A stretch of 64,000 nucleotides of DNA from Bergeyella sp. Its GTDB lineage: Bacteria; Bacteroidota; Bacteroidia; Flavobacteriales; Weeksellaceae. The translations under genes were made by a program, and so were the position numbers. Below, piece after piece: positions 26,812 to 35,290 of the stretch (position 1 is its first letter; the number at the start of each line of letters is the position of its first letter). The stretch covers positions 186,001-250,000 of the forward strand of contig SZYB01000002.1 of NCBI GenBank assembly GCA_030263285.1, read 5' to 3'. A model generated the notes under the pieces. It saw only the letters and a list, made by a program, of their open reading frames with translations, did no database searches and was not told where the DNA came from.

Positions 26812-28200
26812 ATGACACTCATAAAAAGCATTTCAGGTATCCGAGGTACCATCGGAGGCAAAGTGGGGGATAATCTTACGCCTCTTGATGTGGTAAGATT
26901 TGCCTCGGGATATGGATTCTGGCTTCAGAACATAAGGGATAGGAAAGAGCTTAAGGTTGTGCTGGGAAGAGATGCCAGAATCTCCGGTCATATGGTATCC
27001 CAACTCATCTCTTCTTCCTTACAAGGCTTAGGTATTCATGTGATAGACCTGGGACTCTCTACCACCCCCACCGTAGAGGTTATGGTGCCGGAGCTAAAGG
27101 CGGACGGAGGCATTATAATCACAGCTTCCCATAATCCAAAAGAATGGAATGCACTTAAACTCCTTAACGAAAAAGGAGAATTCATTAGCGAAAAAGAAGG
27201 AAAGGAAATTTTACAGATTGCAGATAAAGAATCTTTTTTTTACGCTAAAGTAGACAAACTAGGAAGCTATGAGGAGAGAAAGAATGCCATTGCAATACAT
27301 ATTGAGAAAATACTGAATTTGCCTAGGGTCTCTGTAGAAAAAGTAAAACATAAAAAATTTAAGGTCGTTATAGATGCAGTAAATTCTACCGGTGGAATTG
27401 CTGTTCCCGCTTTATTGAAGAAGTTACATTGTGAGTTCATCCCGCTATACTGTTCTCCCACGGGCGATTTTCCTCATAATCCCGAGCCACTCAAGGAACA
27501 TCTTACTGATATTTGCGGGAAGGTGAAAGAAGAAAAGGCAGATTTTGGGATTGTGGTAGATCCAGACGTGGACAGACTATCCATAATAGACGAAAACGGA
27601 GAAATATGGGGGGAAGAGTATACGTTGGTCGCCATTTCAGATTATCTTCTAAGAAAGGAAAAAGGAGTTGTCGTGTCCAACCTTTCCTCCAGCAGGGCTT
27701 TACGGGAGGTAGCCATTCGATTGGGATCAGAATATTTTGCCAGTGCCGTGGGTGAGGCAAATGTGGTAACATTAATGAAAGAAAAAAAAGCACTGATAGG
27801 AGGCGAAGGAAATGGCGGTATCATCTACCCCGCACTTCATTATGGTCGGGATGCTTTGGTAGGAATTGCGCTTTTCTTAACATTTTTAGCCGAAGAAGGA
27901 AAGACTGCATCACAGTTAAAGAACTCCTATCCAAAATACTTTATGGGAAAAAAGAAGGTAGAGCTTACCCCAAATATCAATGCAGACCTTATTCTTGAAA
28001 GGCTTGAAAGAGAATACCAAAATGAAAACCTCACCACAACAGATGGGCTGAAAGTTGATTATTCTGATCACTGGATTCATCTTAGAAAATCCAATACAGA
28101 GCCTATTATAAGGATCTACACGGAGGCAGGCTCACAAGAAGAGGCAGACAATATTGCCCACAAGATGATAGAGAAAATAAAAGGTTTGGCACGGTCTTAG
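26812..28200 (+). CDS. glmM: Phosphoglucosamine mutase (alpha-D-phosphohexomutase family)
   Basis: A 462-residue phosphohexomutase. The phosphoserine loop is IITASHNPKEWNALK (Ser about residue 105), the metal-binding loop is DPDVDRLSIIDENGE (about 246-260), the sugar-recognition loop is GEGNGGIIYP (about 330), and the C-terminal phosphate-binding loop is RKSNTEPIIRIYTEA (about 429-443). GlmM converts glucosamine-6-P to glucosamine-1-P, supplying UDP-GlcNAc for peptidoglycan and LPS; a phosphomannomutase/phosphoglucomutase role is possible for this family. The start at TLIKSISGIRGTIGG is canonical. A single gene with its own -7 box. Confidence 0.88.
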   Translation: MTLIKSISGIRGTIGGKVGDNLTPLDVVRFASGYGFWLQNIRDRKELKVVLGRDARISGHMVSQLISSSLQGLGIHVIDLGLSTTPTVEVMVPELKADGGIIITASHNPKEWNALKLLNEKGEFISEKEGKEILQIADKESFFYAKVDKLGSYEERKNAIAIHIEKILNLPRVSVEKVKHKKFKVVIDAVNSTGGIAVPALLKKLHCEFIPLYCSPTGDFPHNPEPLKEHLTDICGKVKEEKADFGIVVDPDVDRLSIIDENGEIWGEEYTLVAISDYLLRKEKGVVVSNLSSSRALREVAIRLGSEYFASAVGEANVVTLMKEKKALIGGEGNGGIIYPALHYGRDALVGIALFLTFLAEEGKTASQLKNSYPKYFMGKKKVELTPNINADLILERLEREYQNENLTTTDGLKVDYSDHWIHLRKSNTEPIIRIYTEAGSQEEADNIAHKMIEKIKGLARS

Positions 28201-28287
28201 AACAGGATTAATACCGGCATAAACCTTTTCAGGTAGGTGGTGTACTGTCCTTTTACGTTGGATTATATCGGAATAAAAAAATAAAAT

Positions 28288-29649
28288 TTGGAAGATTTTT
28301 TTGAAAATGAACTCATCAGGCGATTTGAAGAAATGATTGAAAATCATGAGGAATTCTATTTTGAAACAGAATCCCTGGAAGCCATCACAATTCATTATCT
28401 GGAGATAGGAGACATTGCTTATGCAGAACTCGCGGTGAACTATGGTCAGAAACTCCACCCGGGGTCTTTGGAGATAAAGACCAAAAAGCTTGAGGTTCTT
28501 CTGGAGTTGGAGCAGTACAGTGAAGCCAAATCTATTATAGAGGAGCTGCACCTCTCTTCTTTGGAGGATACCGATTTCCTGATCTGTTGTGCAAGATATT
28601 ATTCAAATCTCGGACATTCGAAAAGGGCGATTGGGTATTGCAAAAAGGCACTGGATCTGGGAGAAGAAAAGAATTTTTTGCACAATTTTATCGCAGATGA
28701 ATATCTGAACCTTGAAGATCCTTTTTCTGCAATTAAACATTATAAAGAAGCCTTGAAAGTGGATCCCAATGACGAATATGCAATAGAGAAAATCGTATCT
28801 TGCTATAGTCTGACAAAAAAGAAGAAAAAGGCAATAGAATTTCTTAATTCTTATCTGGATCAGTTTCCTTTTTCGGAGACGGCCTGGTTTGAGTACGGAC
28901 AATTTTTTTTCAATCAAAAGGATTACAGAGAGGCCATCAAAGGATTTGATTACCTTTTGGCAATAAATGACTCAGCAACCGGAGCGTATTCTAACAAAGC
29001 TTTTGCCTACGAAGCTTTAAAAGACTGGAAAAAAGCAATAGAAACGTATAAGGCAATGCTACCCCTAGAACAAACTAAAGCCTTTACCTTCTATAAAATA
29101 GGGCTTTGCTACAAAGAACTCGGTGACTCTGCCAATGCCATCTCCGGTTTTCAGAAATCCCTGCGGGAGGATCCTCAGTTTTATCTCTCCATGATGGAGC
29201 TTTCTCGTATTTATGAATCTGTAGGAAACACGAAAGAAGCTTTGTGCTATGCCAAAGAAGCGACGGAACTCAATATCGGCAGCCTAGAATACCATAAGCG
29301 TCTTGTTTATTTGTATGTAGAAAGTGGTAGTTATGAAGAAAGTCTCCCATACCTCGAAAAACTGGTGAGGGACGAGTCAGAAAGATTTTACAACTGGTAT
29401 GTCTATGCAGAGGTACTCATTATTTTGGGAAAGTTTCATAAGGCCATAGAAGTCTTGACAGAAGCAATAAAGACCCACAACAGAGCCGAACTGTTTTATC
29501 AACTGAGCAATTCTTATTTCAGCATGAAAAATGAAGAGGACGGAAGCCGGGCGTTAGAAATTGCTCTTAAGCTTGATCCGAAGATTTTGGAAGATATGCA
29601 GGAAAAATATCCTTTTATAAAAGAAAAAAAACAGAAAAAGGAAAGATAA
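28288..29649 (+). CDS. Tetratricopeptide-repeat protein
   Basis: A 453-residue, all-helical, soluble protein built of about ten TPR units, for example PFSAIKHYKEALKVDPNDEY and DWKKAIETYKAMLPLEQTKA. The acidic N-terminus (MEDFFENELIRRFEEMIENH) and a basic Lys-rich tail flank the repeats. There is no signal peptide, so it is probably a cytosolic scaffold. Such TPR proteins next to glmM-like genes occur in other flavobacteria (from memory). The start is a TTG at 28288; the next in-frame ATG would remove part of the conserved N-terminus. Specific partners are unknown. Confidence 0.85.
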   Translation: MEDFFENELIRRFEEMIENHEEFYFETESLEAITIHYLEIGDIAYAELAVNYGQKLHPGSLEIKTKKLEVLLELEQYSEAKSIIEELHLSSLEDTDFLICCARYYSNLGHSKRAIGYCKKALDLGEEKNFLHNFIADEYLNLEDPFSAIKHYKEALKVDPNDEYAIEKIVSCYSLTKKKKKAIEFLNSYLDQFPFSETAWFEYGQFFFNQKDYREAIKGFDYLLAINDSATGAYSNKAFAYEALKDWKKAIETYKAMLPLEQTKAFTFYKIGLCYKELGDSANAISGFQKSLREDPQFYLSMMELSRIYESVGNTKEALCYAKEATELNIGSLEYHKRLVYLYVESGSYEESLPYLEKLVRDESERFYNWYVYAEVLIILGKFHKAIEVLTEAIKTHNRAELFYQLSNSYFSMKNEEDGSRALEIALKLDPKILEDMQEKYPFIKEKKQKKER

Positions 29650-29859
29650 TGCGCCGGACAGAAATTTTCCGGTCAAATGTTGATAAATCAGGTTTTGTTA
29701 TAGGAACAGCCATCCCTGCGTTCAGTCGTCCAAAATGCAGAAAAGGGAATTTAAACCTGAAGGATTTTGAAGTGAAAATGCCGCTCTGCACTAGCTTCTC
29801 GTTTTGTATACAAAAACAACATTACAGTAACAATATTACACAGGCTAAATGAAAATTCC

Positions 29860-30558
29860 ATGATCGAGCACATTCCCATAGAAAGAGTTCTCTTCCTGGA
29901 CATAGAAACGGTCGCACAGAAAGAATGTTGGGAAAACCTGTCTCCCAAAGAGCAGGCGCTTTGGGACAAAAAAACGTTCAGACAAAGGGGAGAAGACACA
30001 GAGGCAAAAGATTTTTATCTGGAACGTGGTGGGATTATGGCAGAGTTTGGTAAAATTATCTGCATCTCTGTGGGGAAAACGGTTAATAATAATTCGCTTA
30101 GAATCAAAACTTTTTATCACGAAAATGAAGAAGTTCTTCTCAGAGAGTTTGGAGAGATATTCAATAAGCCCTGTTTAAAGAATGTTATTTTATGTGCACA
30201 CAACGGAAAGGAGTTTGATTTTCCCTGGATCAGCAGACGGTTTCTAATCAATGGAATGAGACCTCCACAACCGTTTCAATTATATGGAAAAAAGCCCTGG
30301 GAAGTTCCCCACTTGGATACGATGGAGCTATGGAAATTTGGGGATTATAAAAGTTTTGTCTCTCTGGATCTACTGGCTTACATTTTAGGAGTCCCCTCTC
30401 CAAAAGAAGATATAGACGGCTCTCTCGTATCCTCCGTCTACTACAAAGAACGGGATTTGGAAAAAATCGTGAAATATTGTGAAAAAGATGTCCTGACTTT
30501 GGCCAACGTTTTTAGAAGGTTAAGACAAGAAGAGTTTCTGAATCCGTTGTACAAATGA
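29860..30558 (+). CDS. Predicted PolB-like 3'-5' exonuclease
   Basis: A 232-residue DnaQ-fold exonuclease of the PolB-associated type (DNA_pol_B_exo2-like). The four catalytic acidic residues can be placed. ExoI is VLFLDIET (D and E, about residues 12-15), ExoII is CAHNGKEFDFPWISRRF (about 109-125) and ExoIII is VKYCEKDVLTLANVF (about 206-220, YxxxD). No polymerase domain is attached, so it is a stand-alone nuclease, probably for DNA repair. Between the TPR gene and this one lie 210 bases with only a doubtful 67-codon frame. ATG 29860 gives the shortest sensible N-terminus before ExoI. Confidence 0.88.
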   Translation: MIEHIPIERVLFLDIETVAQKECWENLSPKEQALWDKKTFRQRGEDTEAKDFYLERGGIMAEFGKIICISVGKTVNNNSLRIKTFYHENEEVLLREFGEIFNKPCLKNVILCAHNGKEFDFPWISRRFLINGMRPPQPFQLYGKKPWEVPHLDTMELWKFGDYKSFVSLDLLAYILGVPSPKEDIDGSLVSSVYYKERDLEKIVKYCEKDVLTLANVFRRLRQEEFLNPLYK

Positions 30559-30578
30559 GATCAAAAATAAATTTTAAT

Positions 30579-30586
30579 TAATTTTG
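30579..30586 (+). promoter_or_regulatory. -7 promoter box immediately before the DUF59 gene
   Basis: TAATTTTG matches TAnnTTTG and ends 6 bases before the ATG at 30593. If used, transcription would begin within a few bases of the start codon, giving a leaderless or near-leaderless mRNA. Confidence 0.5.
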
Positions 30587-30592
30587 CGGGGG

Positions 30593-30922
30593 ATGGTGAC
30601 ATACACAGACAGCCAAATAGTAGAACTGGGGGATAAAATTATACAAACGCTCAAAACGATATACGATCCGGAAATTCCTGTGGACATCTACGAGCTGGGG
30701 CTGGTTTACGACGTGCAAATATCTGACGAAGGGAGCGTAAAAGTTACCATGACCCTCACCTCTCCCAACTGTCCTGTAGCGGAATCACTTCCTGCAGAGG
30801 TTAAAGAAAAAATATCCGGACTGGACCAGGTAAAAGAAGTAGAGCTAGAACTTACTTTTGAACCCAGCTGGAGCAAAGATATGATGAGCGAGGAAGCAAA
30901 ATTTGAACTTGGGATGCTTTAA
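30593..30922 (+). CDS. DUF59/MIP18-family Fe-S assembly protein
   Basis: A 109-residue small protein of the DUF59 (SufT/PaaD/MIP18) family. The core TIYDPEIPVDIYELGLVYDV and MTLTSPNCPVAESLPAEV carry the conserved D-P-E and the TSPxCP motif with its cysteine. Relatives act in Fe-S cluster maturation, often beside suf genes as SufT; here it is separated from sufE by 10 kb. The frame is open to a TTG at 30584 inside the -7 box; ATG 30593 is chosen. It is convergent with the minus-strand pRiA4b-like gene, 14 bases away. Confidence 0.88.
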   Translation: MVTYTDSQIVELGDKIIQTLKTIYDPEIPVDIYELGLVYDVQISDEGSVKVTMTLTSPNCPVAESLPAEVKEKISGLDQVKEVELELTFEPSWSKDMMSEEAKFELGML

Positions 30923-30936
30923 ACTACTCTGTTTTT

Positions 30937-31461
30937 CTAAAAATCTTCTTCACAATCCTCTTCTCCGTACGAAGAAAACTCGTCGAATCCTTGGTCTATA
31001 CCCAAATCTCCCTCATAAAGTAAAGGACCTTGTTCCCCGAAAAAACCAGGGTTTTTTGTTGGCGGATCGCTAGGCAATTCTCCAAACCGAAAGACCGTTG
31101 TCGGAAGCAAGACATCCTCGTGCTCTTCTTTAGCGGATATATATTCACAAAAAAACTCCCACAGCTCTATAAAACCATACTGAAACTGAGCTTTGTCTCC
31201 TTCCAGATTAAAAAACTCCTCTATATATACCTTCTCAAACGTCTCTCCTCCTCCATGATCACTCAAGTCTTCCAAGCTGACGGATCTGGAAATTTCTCCC
31301 TCTGGAGTCAAGAGATGAAAGGCAGAAAGTTCTTCTCCCTGTAAACCAAAAGAGTCTTTAATCTCTGTGTGAAGGTCATACAACGTTTGTCTGGAGTGAA
31401 TAGCAATATCCCGAAAAACATCTTCCTGGGCGTCTAAAACCACTCGAATTTTAAAAATCAT
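30937..31461 (-). CDS. Plasmid pRiA4b ORF-3-like family protein
   Basis: A 174-residue, strongly acidic protein. The N-terminal IFKIRVVLDAQEDVFRDIAI and LYDLHTEIKDSFGLQG match the pRiA4b ORF-3-like fold (a plasmid/transposon-derived family often chromosomal in Bacteroidota). The C-terminus is a low-complexity acidic and glycine region ending in EEDCEEDF. No catalytic residues are known, and function is unknown. It precedes no mobile element here; the next minus-strand gene upstream is hemD, 45 bases away. Possibly cotranscribed with hemD and DUF4271. Confidence 0.8.
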   Translation of the reverse strand: MIFKIRVVLDAQEDVFRDIAIHSRQTLYDLHTEIKDSFGLQGEELSAFHLLTPEGEISRSVSLEDLSDHGGGETFEKVYIEEFFNLEGDKAQFQYGFIELWEFFCEYISAKEEHEDVLLPTTVFRFGELPSDPPTKNPGFFGEQGPLLYEGDLGIDQGFDEFSSYGEEDCEEDF

Positions 31462-31506
31462 GTTCCAAAAAAGTATAATAAACCAATGAACAGCCCAATA
31501 AAAATC

Positions 31507-32247
31507 TTACTTGGAATATTGTTTAATATAACGTTCCACCGCCATGGTCATAGAGGGTACTTCCTTGCTGGGTGCTACAATATCTACCCTAAGGCCCGCC
31601 TCTTCTGCCGCCTTCTGAGTTGTGTTGCCAAATACAGCAATCCTGACATCTCCCTGATTAAAATTTTCAAAATTTTGCCTCAGGGACTTTATGCCGTGAG
31701 GGCTGAAAAATACAAGCATGTCATAGTCTTTGACCTTGATATCAGAAAGATCGGAATACACGGTCTTGTACATGATTGCTCTTGTCCAGTCCACCTGAGC
31801 CTCATCCAAGATCTTCGTCACTTGTGGACTTAAAACATCCGAGGAAGGGAGCAAAAACTTTTCGTTAGGAAGTTTCTTGAAAATAGGAACAAGATTGGAG
31901 AATGTTTTTTCTCCAAAACTGATTTTTCTTTTTCTGTACACAATATGCTTTTGCAAATAATTTGCAATCGCCTCTGACTGACATACGTATCTCATTGTAT
32001 CTGGAACACTGTACCTCATCTCTTCGCAAAGGCGGAAATAATGGTCTACAGCATTTTTGCTGGTAAATATAATGCCCGTGAACCGAGCTAGGTCTATCTT
32101 TTGCGCCCGTAAATCTTTGACATCTAATCCCTCTACATGTATGAACGGGCGAAAGTCTATCTTTATTTTTTCTTTTTTTGCTATCTCCATATAAGGAGAA
32201 GATTCTCTAGGTGCTGGCTGAGACACCAAAATAGACTTTATTTTCAT
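31507..32247 (-). CDS. hemD: Uroporphyrinogen-III synthase
   Basis: A 246-residue HemD-fold protein that cyclises hydroxymethylbilane to uroporphyrinogen III in haem synthesis. The family is poorly conserved, but the two-domain pattern is visible: ILVSQPAPRESSPYMEIAK at the start, FTGIIFTSKNAVDHYF (about 56-71), then LLPSSDVLSPQVTKIL, and the C-terminal MLVFFSPHGIKSLRQNF (about 177-193) with IAVFGNTTQKAAEEAGL. Length is normal. It directly follows a DUF4271 membrane protein gene (1-base gap), an arrangement typical of Flavobacteriia. Other hem genes are not in the window. Confidence 0.9.
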   Translation of the reverse strand: MKIKSILVSQPAPRESSPYMEIAKKEKIKIDFRPFIHVEGLDVKDLRAQKIDLARFTGIIFTSKNAVDHYFRLCEEMRYSVPDTMRYVCQSEAIANYLQKHIVYRKRKISFGEKTFSNLVPIFKKLPNEKFLLPSSDVLSPQVTKILDEAQVDWTRAIMYKTVYSDLSDIKVKDYDMLVFFSPHGIKSLRQNFENFNQGDVRIAVFGNTTQKAAEEAGLRVDIVAPSKEVPSMTMAVERYIKQYSK

Positions 32248-32248
32248 A

Positions 32249-32938
32249 CTAAATAATGATTAAAAAACTCCACTTAGCGTATGCAGTGCTGATTTGGAAG
32301 GTGCAAATGTACAAAATTTTACAATACCACTTTTCCGGAAGCACCCGCTCTTTAGAATAAAAATAAATGAGGAGTTTTATGATAAAGCCCGAAAATTCTA
32401 CCAGGAAAAAAATATTTTTTAGGATTGTCTGATCAAAAGAGGTATAATAATTCATAAAAACAATAACCAAAAGTACATGGGTAAGGACAAAATAAATTTT
32501 TGTGGACAAAAACAAGAGCCTTAGAAAAGATTCTTTTTCCCCTATGCAAACGTAGAAGAAATAACTTAGTAAAAATCTTAATACAGAAAAACCGGAGAAA
32601 GCAATAAAAACAGGAAAAAATTTATTTTGAAAGGAATACCCATACTGCTCGAGCAAGAAAAGAAACCGGGAAGCGTAAGCAGATAGAAGCAACGAAAACT
32701 GAATGGAAAAAGCCAGGAAAATATAAAAATTAGAAGAAAAAATACACACTGAACTTTCGTACTCTTGCTGTAGAAATTCTCTTGGGCTTCGCTGTCTTTT
32801 TACATATCGCAATGTCATTACAAGAAAGAACACGCTAGTCAGCATACCAAGAGTAATTCCATCATTATTCTGTACCTCCCTAACCAAAAGCAAGCGTTTT
32901 CTGCAAAAGTAAAACAAACTTCTGAAAAGAAACGCCAT
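32249..32938 (-). CDS. DUF4271 membrane protein
   Basis: A 229-residue integral membrane protein with about six hydrophobic segments (about 28-44, 70-90, 105-122, 143-163, 176-193, 205-220) and basic loops. This layout, and its place immediately upstream of hemD, identify the DUF4271 family of Bacteroidota. Function is unknown; the constant pairing with hemD suggests a haem- or membrane-related role, which is inference. The N-terminus includes a basic CRKRLLLVREVQ segment before the first helix. It is divergent from the GT2 gene, with 38 bases between the two starts. Confidence 0.75.
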   Translation of the reverse strand: MAFLFRSLFYFCRKRLLLVREVQNNDGITLGMLTSVFFLVMTLRYVKRQRSPREFLQQEYESSVCIFSSNFYIFLAFSIQFSLLLSAYASRFLFLLEQYGYSFQNKFFPVFIAFSGFSVLRFLLSYFFYVCIGEKESFLRLLFLSTKIYFVLTHVLLVIVFMNYYTSFDQTILKNIFFLVEFSGFIIKLLIYFYSKERVLPEKWYCKILYICTFQISTAYAKWSFLIII

Positions 32939-32952
32939 GACGAGAAATAGAT

Positions 32953-32960
32953 TATCTTTG
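32953..32960 (+). promoter_or_regulatory. -7 promoter box of the GT2 gene
   Basis: TATCTTTG fits TAnnTTTG and ends 16 bases before the GT2 ATG, inside the 38-base divergent gap. Confidence 0.5.
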
Positions 32961-32976
32961 GCATTCGGTAAAGAAC

Positions 32977-33693
32977 ATGGAGAAACTAGTGATCATCCCC
33001 ACCTACAACGAAAAAGAAAATGTCGTACAGATTATAGAGACCGTGTTTTCCTTGGAGCAGGGATATCATATTCTTATCGTGGACGATTCTTCCCCCGACG
33101 GAACGGCTATTCTCGTAAATAAATTACAGGAGAAATTTTTTGGACAACTCTTTTTACTTGTAAGGCCGTCAAAGGAAGGGCTGGGGAAGGCCTACTTGGA
33201 CGGTTTTCGTTGGGCGATGGAGAGAAACTACGATTATGTTTTTGAAATGGACGCCGATTTTTCTCATTCGCCGAGCGACCTGAATCTACTCTTTGAACAT
33301 TGTAAAAATGCAGATATGAGTGTGGGCTCCAGGTACGTAAACGGGGTAAATGTAGTAAACTGGCCCATGGGGAGGGTACTCCTTTCTTTTTTGGCCTCAA
33401 AATATGTACAACTCGTATTAGGGCTCTCTGTTCACGATGCCACGGCAGGTTTTGTATGTTTCAAAAAAGAAACACTTCGGCAACTTGACCTGGAAAAGGT
33501 AAAACTGAAAGGCTATGGATTTCAGGTAGAAATAAAGTACAGAGCCTATAAAAAAGGGCTAAGAATAGTAGAAGTCCCTATTATCTTCACCAACAGAGAA
33601 AGAGGAGAGAGTAAAATGAGTGGAAAAATAATAGGAGAAGCCGTTTTGGGTATTCTACAACTGCGCTGGAAATCTTTGGTCAAAACCCTGTAA
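32977..33693 (+). CDS. Polyprenol-phosphate mannosyltransferase-like GT2 protein
   Basis: A 238-residue family-2 glycosyltransferase like dolichyl/polyprenyl-phosphate mannose synthase, which loads a sugar from GDP-mannose (or similar) onto a lipid carrier at the cytosolic membrane face. The donor site is IIPTYNEKENV (about residues 5-15) and IVDDSSPDGTA (33-43). The metal-binding DxD is EMDADFSHSP (about 89-98), and NRERGESKMS near 210-219 is the usual catalytic-loop motif. No C-terminal membrane helices, so it is the short form. It is followed by a DUF4296 lipoprotein gene with a 27-base gap, an order common in flavobacteria. Confidence 0.9.
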   Translation: MEKLVIIPTYNEKENVVQIIETVFSLEQGYHILIVDDSSPDGTAILVNKLQEKFFGQLFLLVRPSKEGLGKAYLDGFRWAMERNYDYVFEMDADFSHSPSDLNLLFEHCKNADMSVGSRYVNGVNVVNWPMGRVLLSFLASKYVQLVLGLSVHDATAGFVCFKKETLRQLDLEKVKLKGYGFQVEIKYRAYKKGLRIVEVPIIFTNRERGESKMSGKIIGEAVLGILQLRWKSLVKTL

Positions 33694-33720
33694 CCCCACA
33701 AGCTAAAACAGAGCGTAAAC

Positions 33721-34131
33721 GTGATTATCAAAACGCCGAAAAACGTGAAAAATTTATGTTTTTGTTTGATCTTGGGCTTGTGTACTGCCTTTTCTTGCTC
33801 CAAGCCTCCTTTGGAGAAGCCTCGGCATTTGATTCCGGAAGACAAAATGGCGTCTATGATAGCAGATTTTGCGATTAATGACCAGTTAGGCATTATAAAC
33901 GCAGAAGGAGATCTGGAAGTAGGCTCAAAATATATTTTGAAAATACACAACGTAAGCGGTAAAAACTTTTTGGAGAGCTATGCCTATTATACTTCCCAAC
34001 CCGACTTGCTGGAAAAGATATTTAATACCGCACAGGAAAATATAAAAAAACAGGATCCGAATGCTTCAAATTACATAGAGACAGAACAAAAGAAACACTC
34101 CCCTTTTTTACAGGAGAGTTCTGAAAATTAA
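33721..34131 (+). CDS. DUF4296 lipoprotein
   Basis: A 136-residue exported lipoprotein: a basic start, hydrophobic h-region (LCFCLILGLCTAF) and lipobox AFSC with the lipidated cysteine at about residue 26. The mature part (PRHLIPEDKMASMIADFAI) matches the N-terminal consensus of DUF4296, a small helical Bacteroidota family of unknown function. The C-terminal region is polar and Lys/Glu-rich. The start is a GTG at 33721; no ATG is available that would keep the signal peptide. It is 15 bases upstream of tgt and probably part of a GT2-DUF4296-tgt-lptG transcript. Confidence 0.8.
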   Translation: MIIKTPKNVKNLCFCLILGLCTAFSCSKPPLEKPRHLIPEDKMASMIADFAINDQLGIINAEGDLEVGSKYILKIHNVSGKNFLESYAYYTSQPDLLEKIFNTAQENIKKQDPNASNYIETEQKKHSPFLQESSEN

Positions 34132-34146
34132 AATATATATCGCCCG

Positions 34147-35289
34147 ATGAAGGCTAGAAATACATTTTTCGAAATCAAAACGCCCTCTGCCGGAAAAGCC
34201 AGAGCAGGACAACTCTTTACAGACCATGGGGAGATAGAAACACCTATTTTTATGCCGGTGGGCACAGTAGCGTCCGTAAAAACGATCCAGCAAAGAGAGC
34301 TTAGAGAGGATATCAAAGCACAGATAATTTTAGGCAACACCTATCATCTCTATCTGAGACCGAAAATGGACGTAATACAAGAAGCTGGAGGGTTGCATAA
34401 ATTTATGAACTGGGATCGTCCCATCCTTACAGATTCTGGAGGATATCAGGTTTTTTCTTTGTCCGAAAGCAGAAAATTAGCCGAAGAGGGGGTACAATTT
34501 AAGTCTCACCTGGATGGGGGGTTACATTTTATTTCTCCCGAAAAATCTATGGAAATACAACGACAAATAGGGGGAGATATTTTTATGTCCTTTGACGAAT
34601 GCACCCCCTTCCCTTGCCCCTATAAAAAAGCCAAGGAATCCATGGAAATGACCCACAGATGGCTAAAAAGGTGTATAAAATGGTGCGAAGATAACCCGGA
34701 AATATATGGACATAAACAGATATTTTTCCCAATAGTTCAGGGATCTACCTACTCGGAGTTGAGAAGAGAATCCGCCCTTTTCATTTCCGAACAAAATGCA
34801 GAAGGAAATGCCATAGGGGGTCTTTCCGTAGGGGAACCCGAAGAAGAAATGTACCGCATTACCCATGAAGTTACGGACATTCTTCCCTTTCACAAACCAA
34901 GATATCTTATGGGCGTGGGTACTCCCTGGAATATCCTGGAGAGCATAAGTCTGGGTGTAGACATGATGGACTGTGTGATGCCCACCCGAAATGCGAGAAA
35001 TGGGATGCTCTTCACCTGGAACGGAGTGATAAACATAAAAAACGAAAAATGGAAAAAAGACTTTTCTGCACTGGACGAGTTTGGGACAAGCTATGTAGAT
35101 CAAGAATATTCAAAAGCCTACGTCAGGCATCTTTTTTCTGCAAGAGAATACCTGGGGAAACAAATTGCTTCTCTCCATAATCTGGCTTTTTATCTGGATC
35201 TTGTACAAACTGCAAGAAAACATATCCTGCAGGGGAATTTTTATGCATGGAAAAACTCGGTAATACCCAACTTAAAAAAGAGACTATGA
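34147..35289 (+). CDS. tgt: tRNA-guanine transglycosylase (zinc-cysteine-less variant)
   Basis: A 380-residue TIM-barrel enzyme that exchanges guanine-34 for preQ1 in tRNAs with GUN anticodons, in queuosine synthesis. The catalytic aspartates are in RPILTDSGGYQVFSLS (about residues 91-106) and LGVDMMDCVMPTRNARNG (about 262-279). The specificity segments GDIFMSFDEC and GGLSVGEPEEEM are present. At the usual C-x-C-x2-C zinc site the protein reads FSALDEFGTSYVDQEYSKAY, with no cysteine. The histidine that follows is kept in KQIASLHNLAFYL. I recall similar sequences in other Bacteroidota, so the enzyme may still be active. One base separates it from the lptG-like gene. Confidence 0.93.
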   Translation: MKARNTFFEIKTPSAGKARAGQLFTDHGEIETPIFMPVGTVASVKTIQQRELREDIKAQIILGNTYHLYLRPKMDVIQEAGGLHKFMNWDRPILTDSGGYQVFSLSESRKLAEEGVQFKSHLDGGLHFISPEKSMEIQRQIGGDIFMSFDECTPFPCPYKKAKESMEMTHRWLKRCIKWCEDNPEIYGHKQIFFPIVQGSTYSELRRESALFISEQNAEGNAIGGLSVGEPEEEMYRITHEVTDILPFHKPRYLMGVGTPWNILESISLGVDMMDCVMPTRNARNGMLFTWNGVINIKNEKWKKDFSALDEFGTSYVDQEYSKAYVRHLFSAREYLGKQIASLHNLAFYLDLVQTARKHILQGNFYAWKNSVIPNLKKRL

Positions 35290-35290
35290 A

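Noticed and set aside
28214..28231. An 18-base identical match to 61633-61650 (inside mraY), starting CCGGCATAAACC
   Set aside because: The match does not extend on either side and no other copies were seen; a single 18-base match can arise by chance in 64 kb of AT-rich DNA. Not reported as a repeat.
29649..29852. 67-codon plus-strand frame after the TPR gene, overlapping its stop
   Set aside because: No domain, no conserved look, and composition unlike neighbours; likely a chance frame in the intergenic space before the exonuclease gene.
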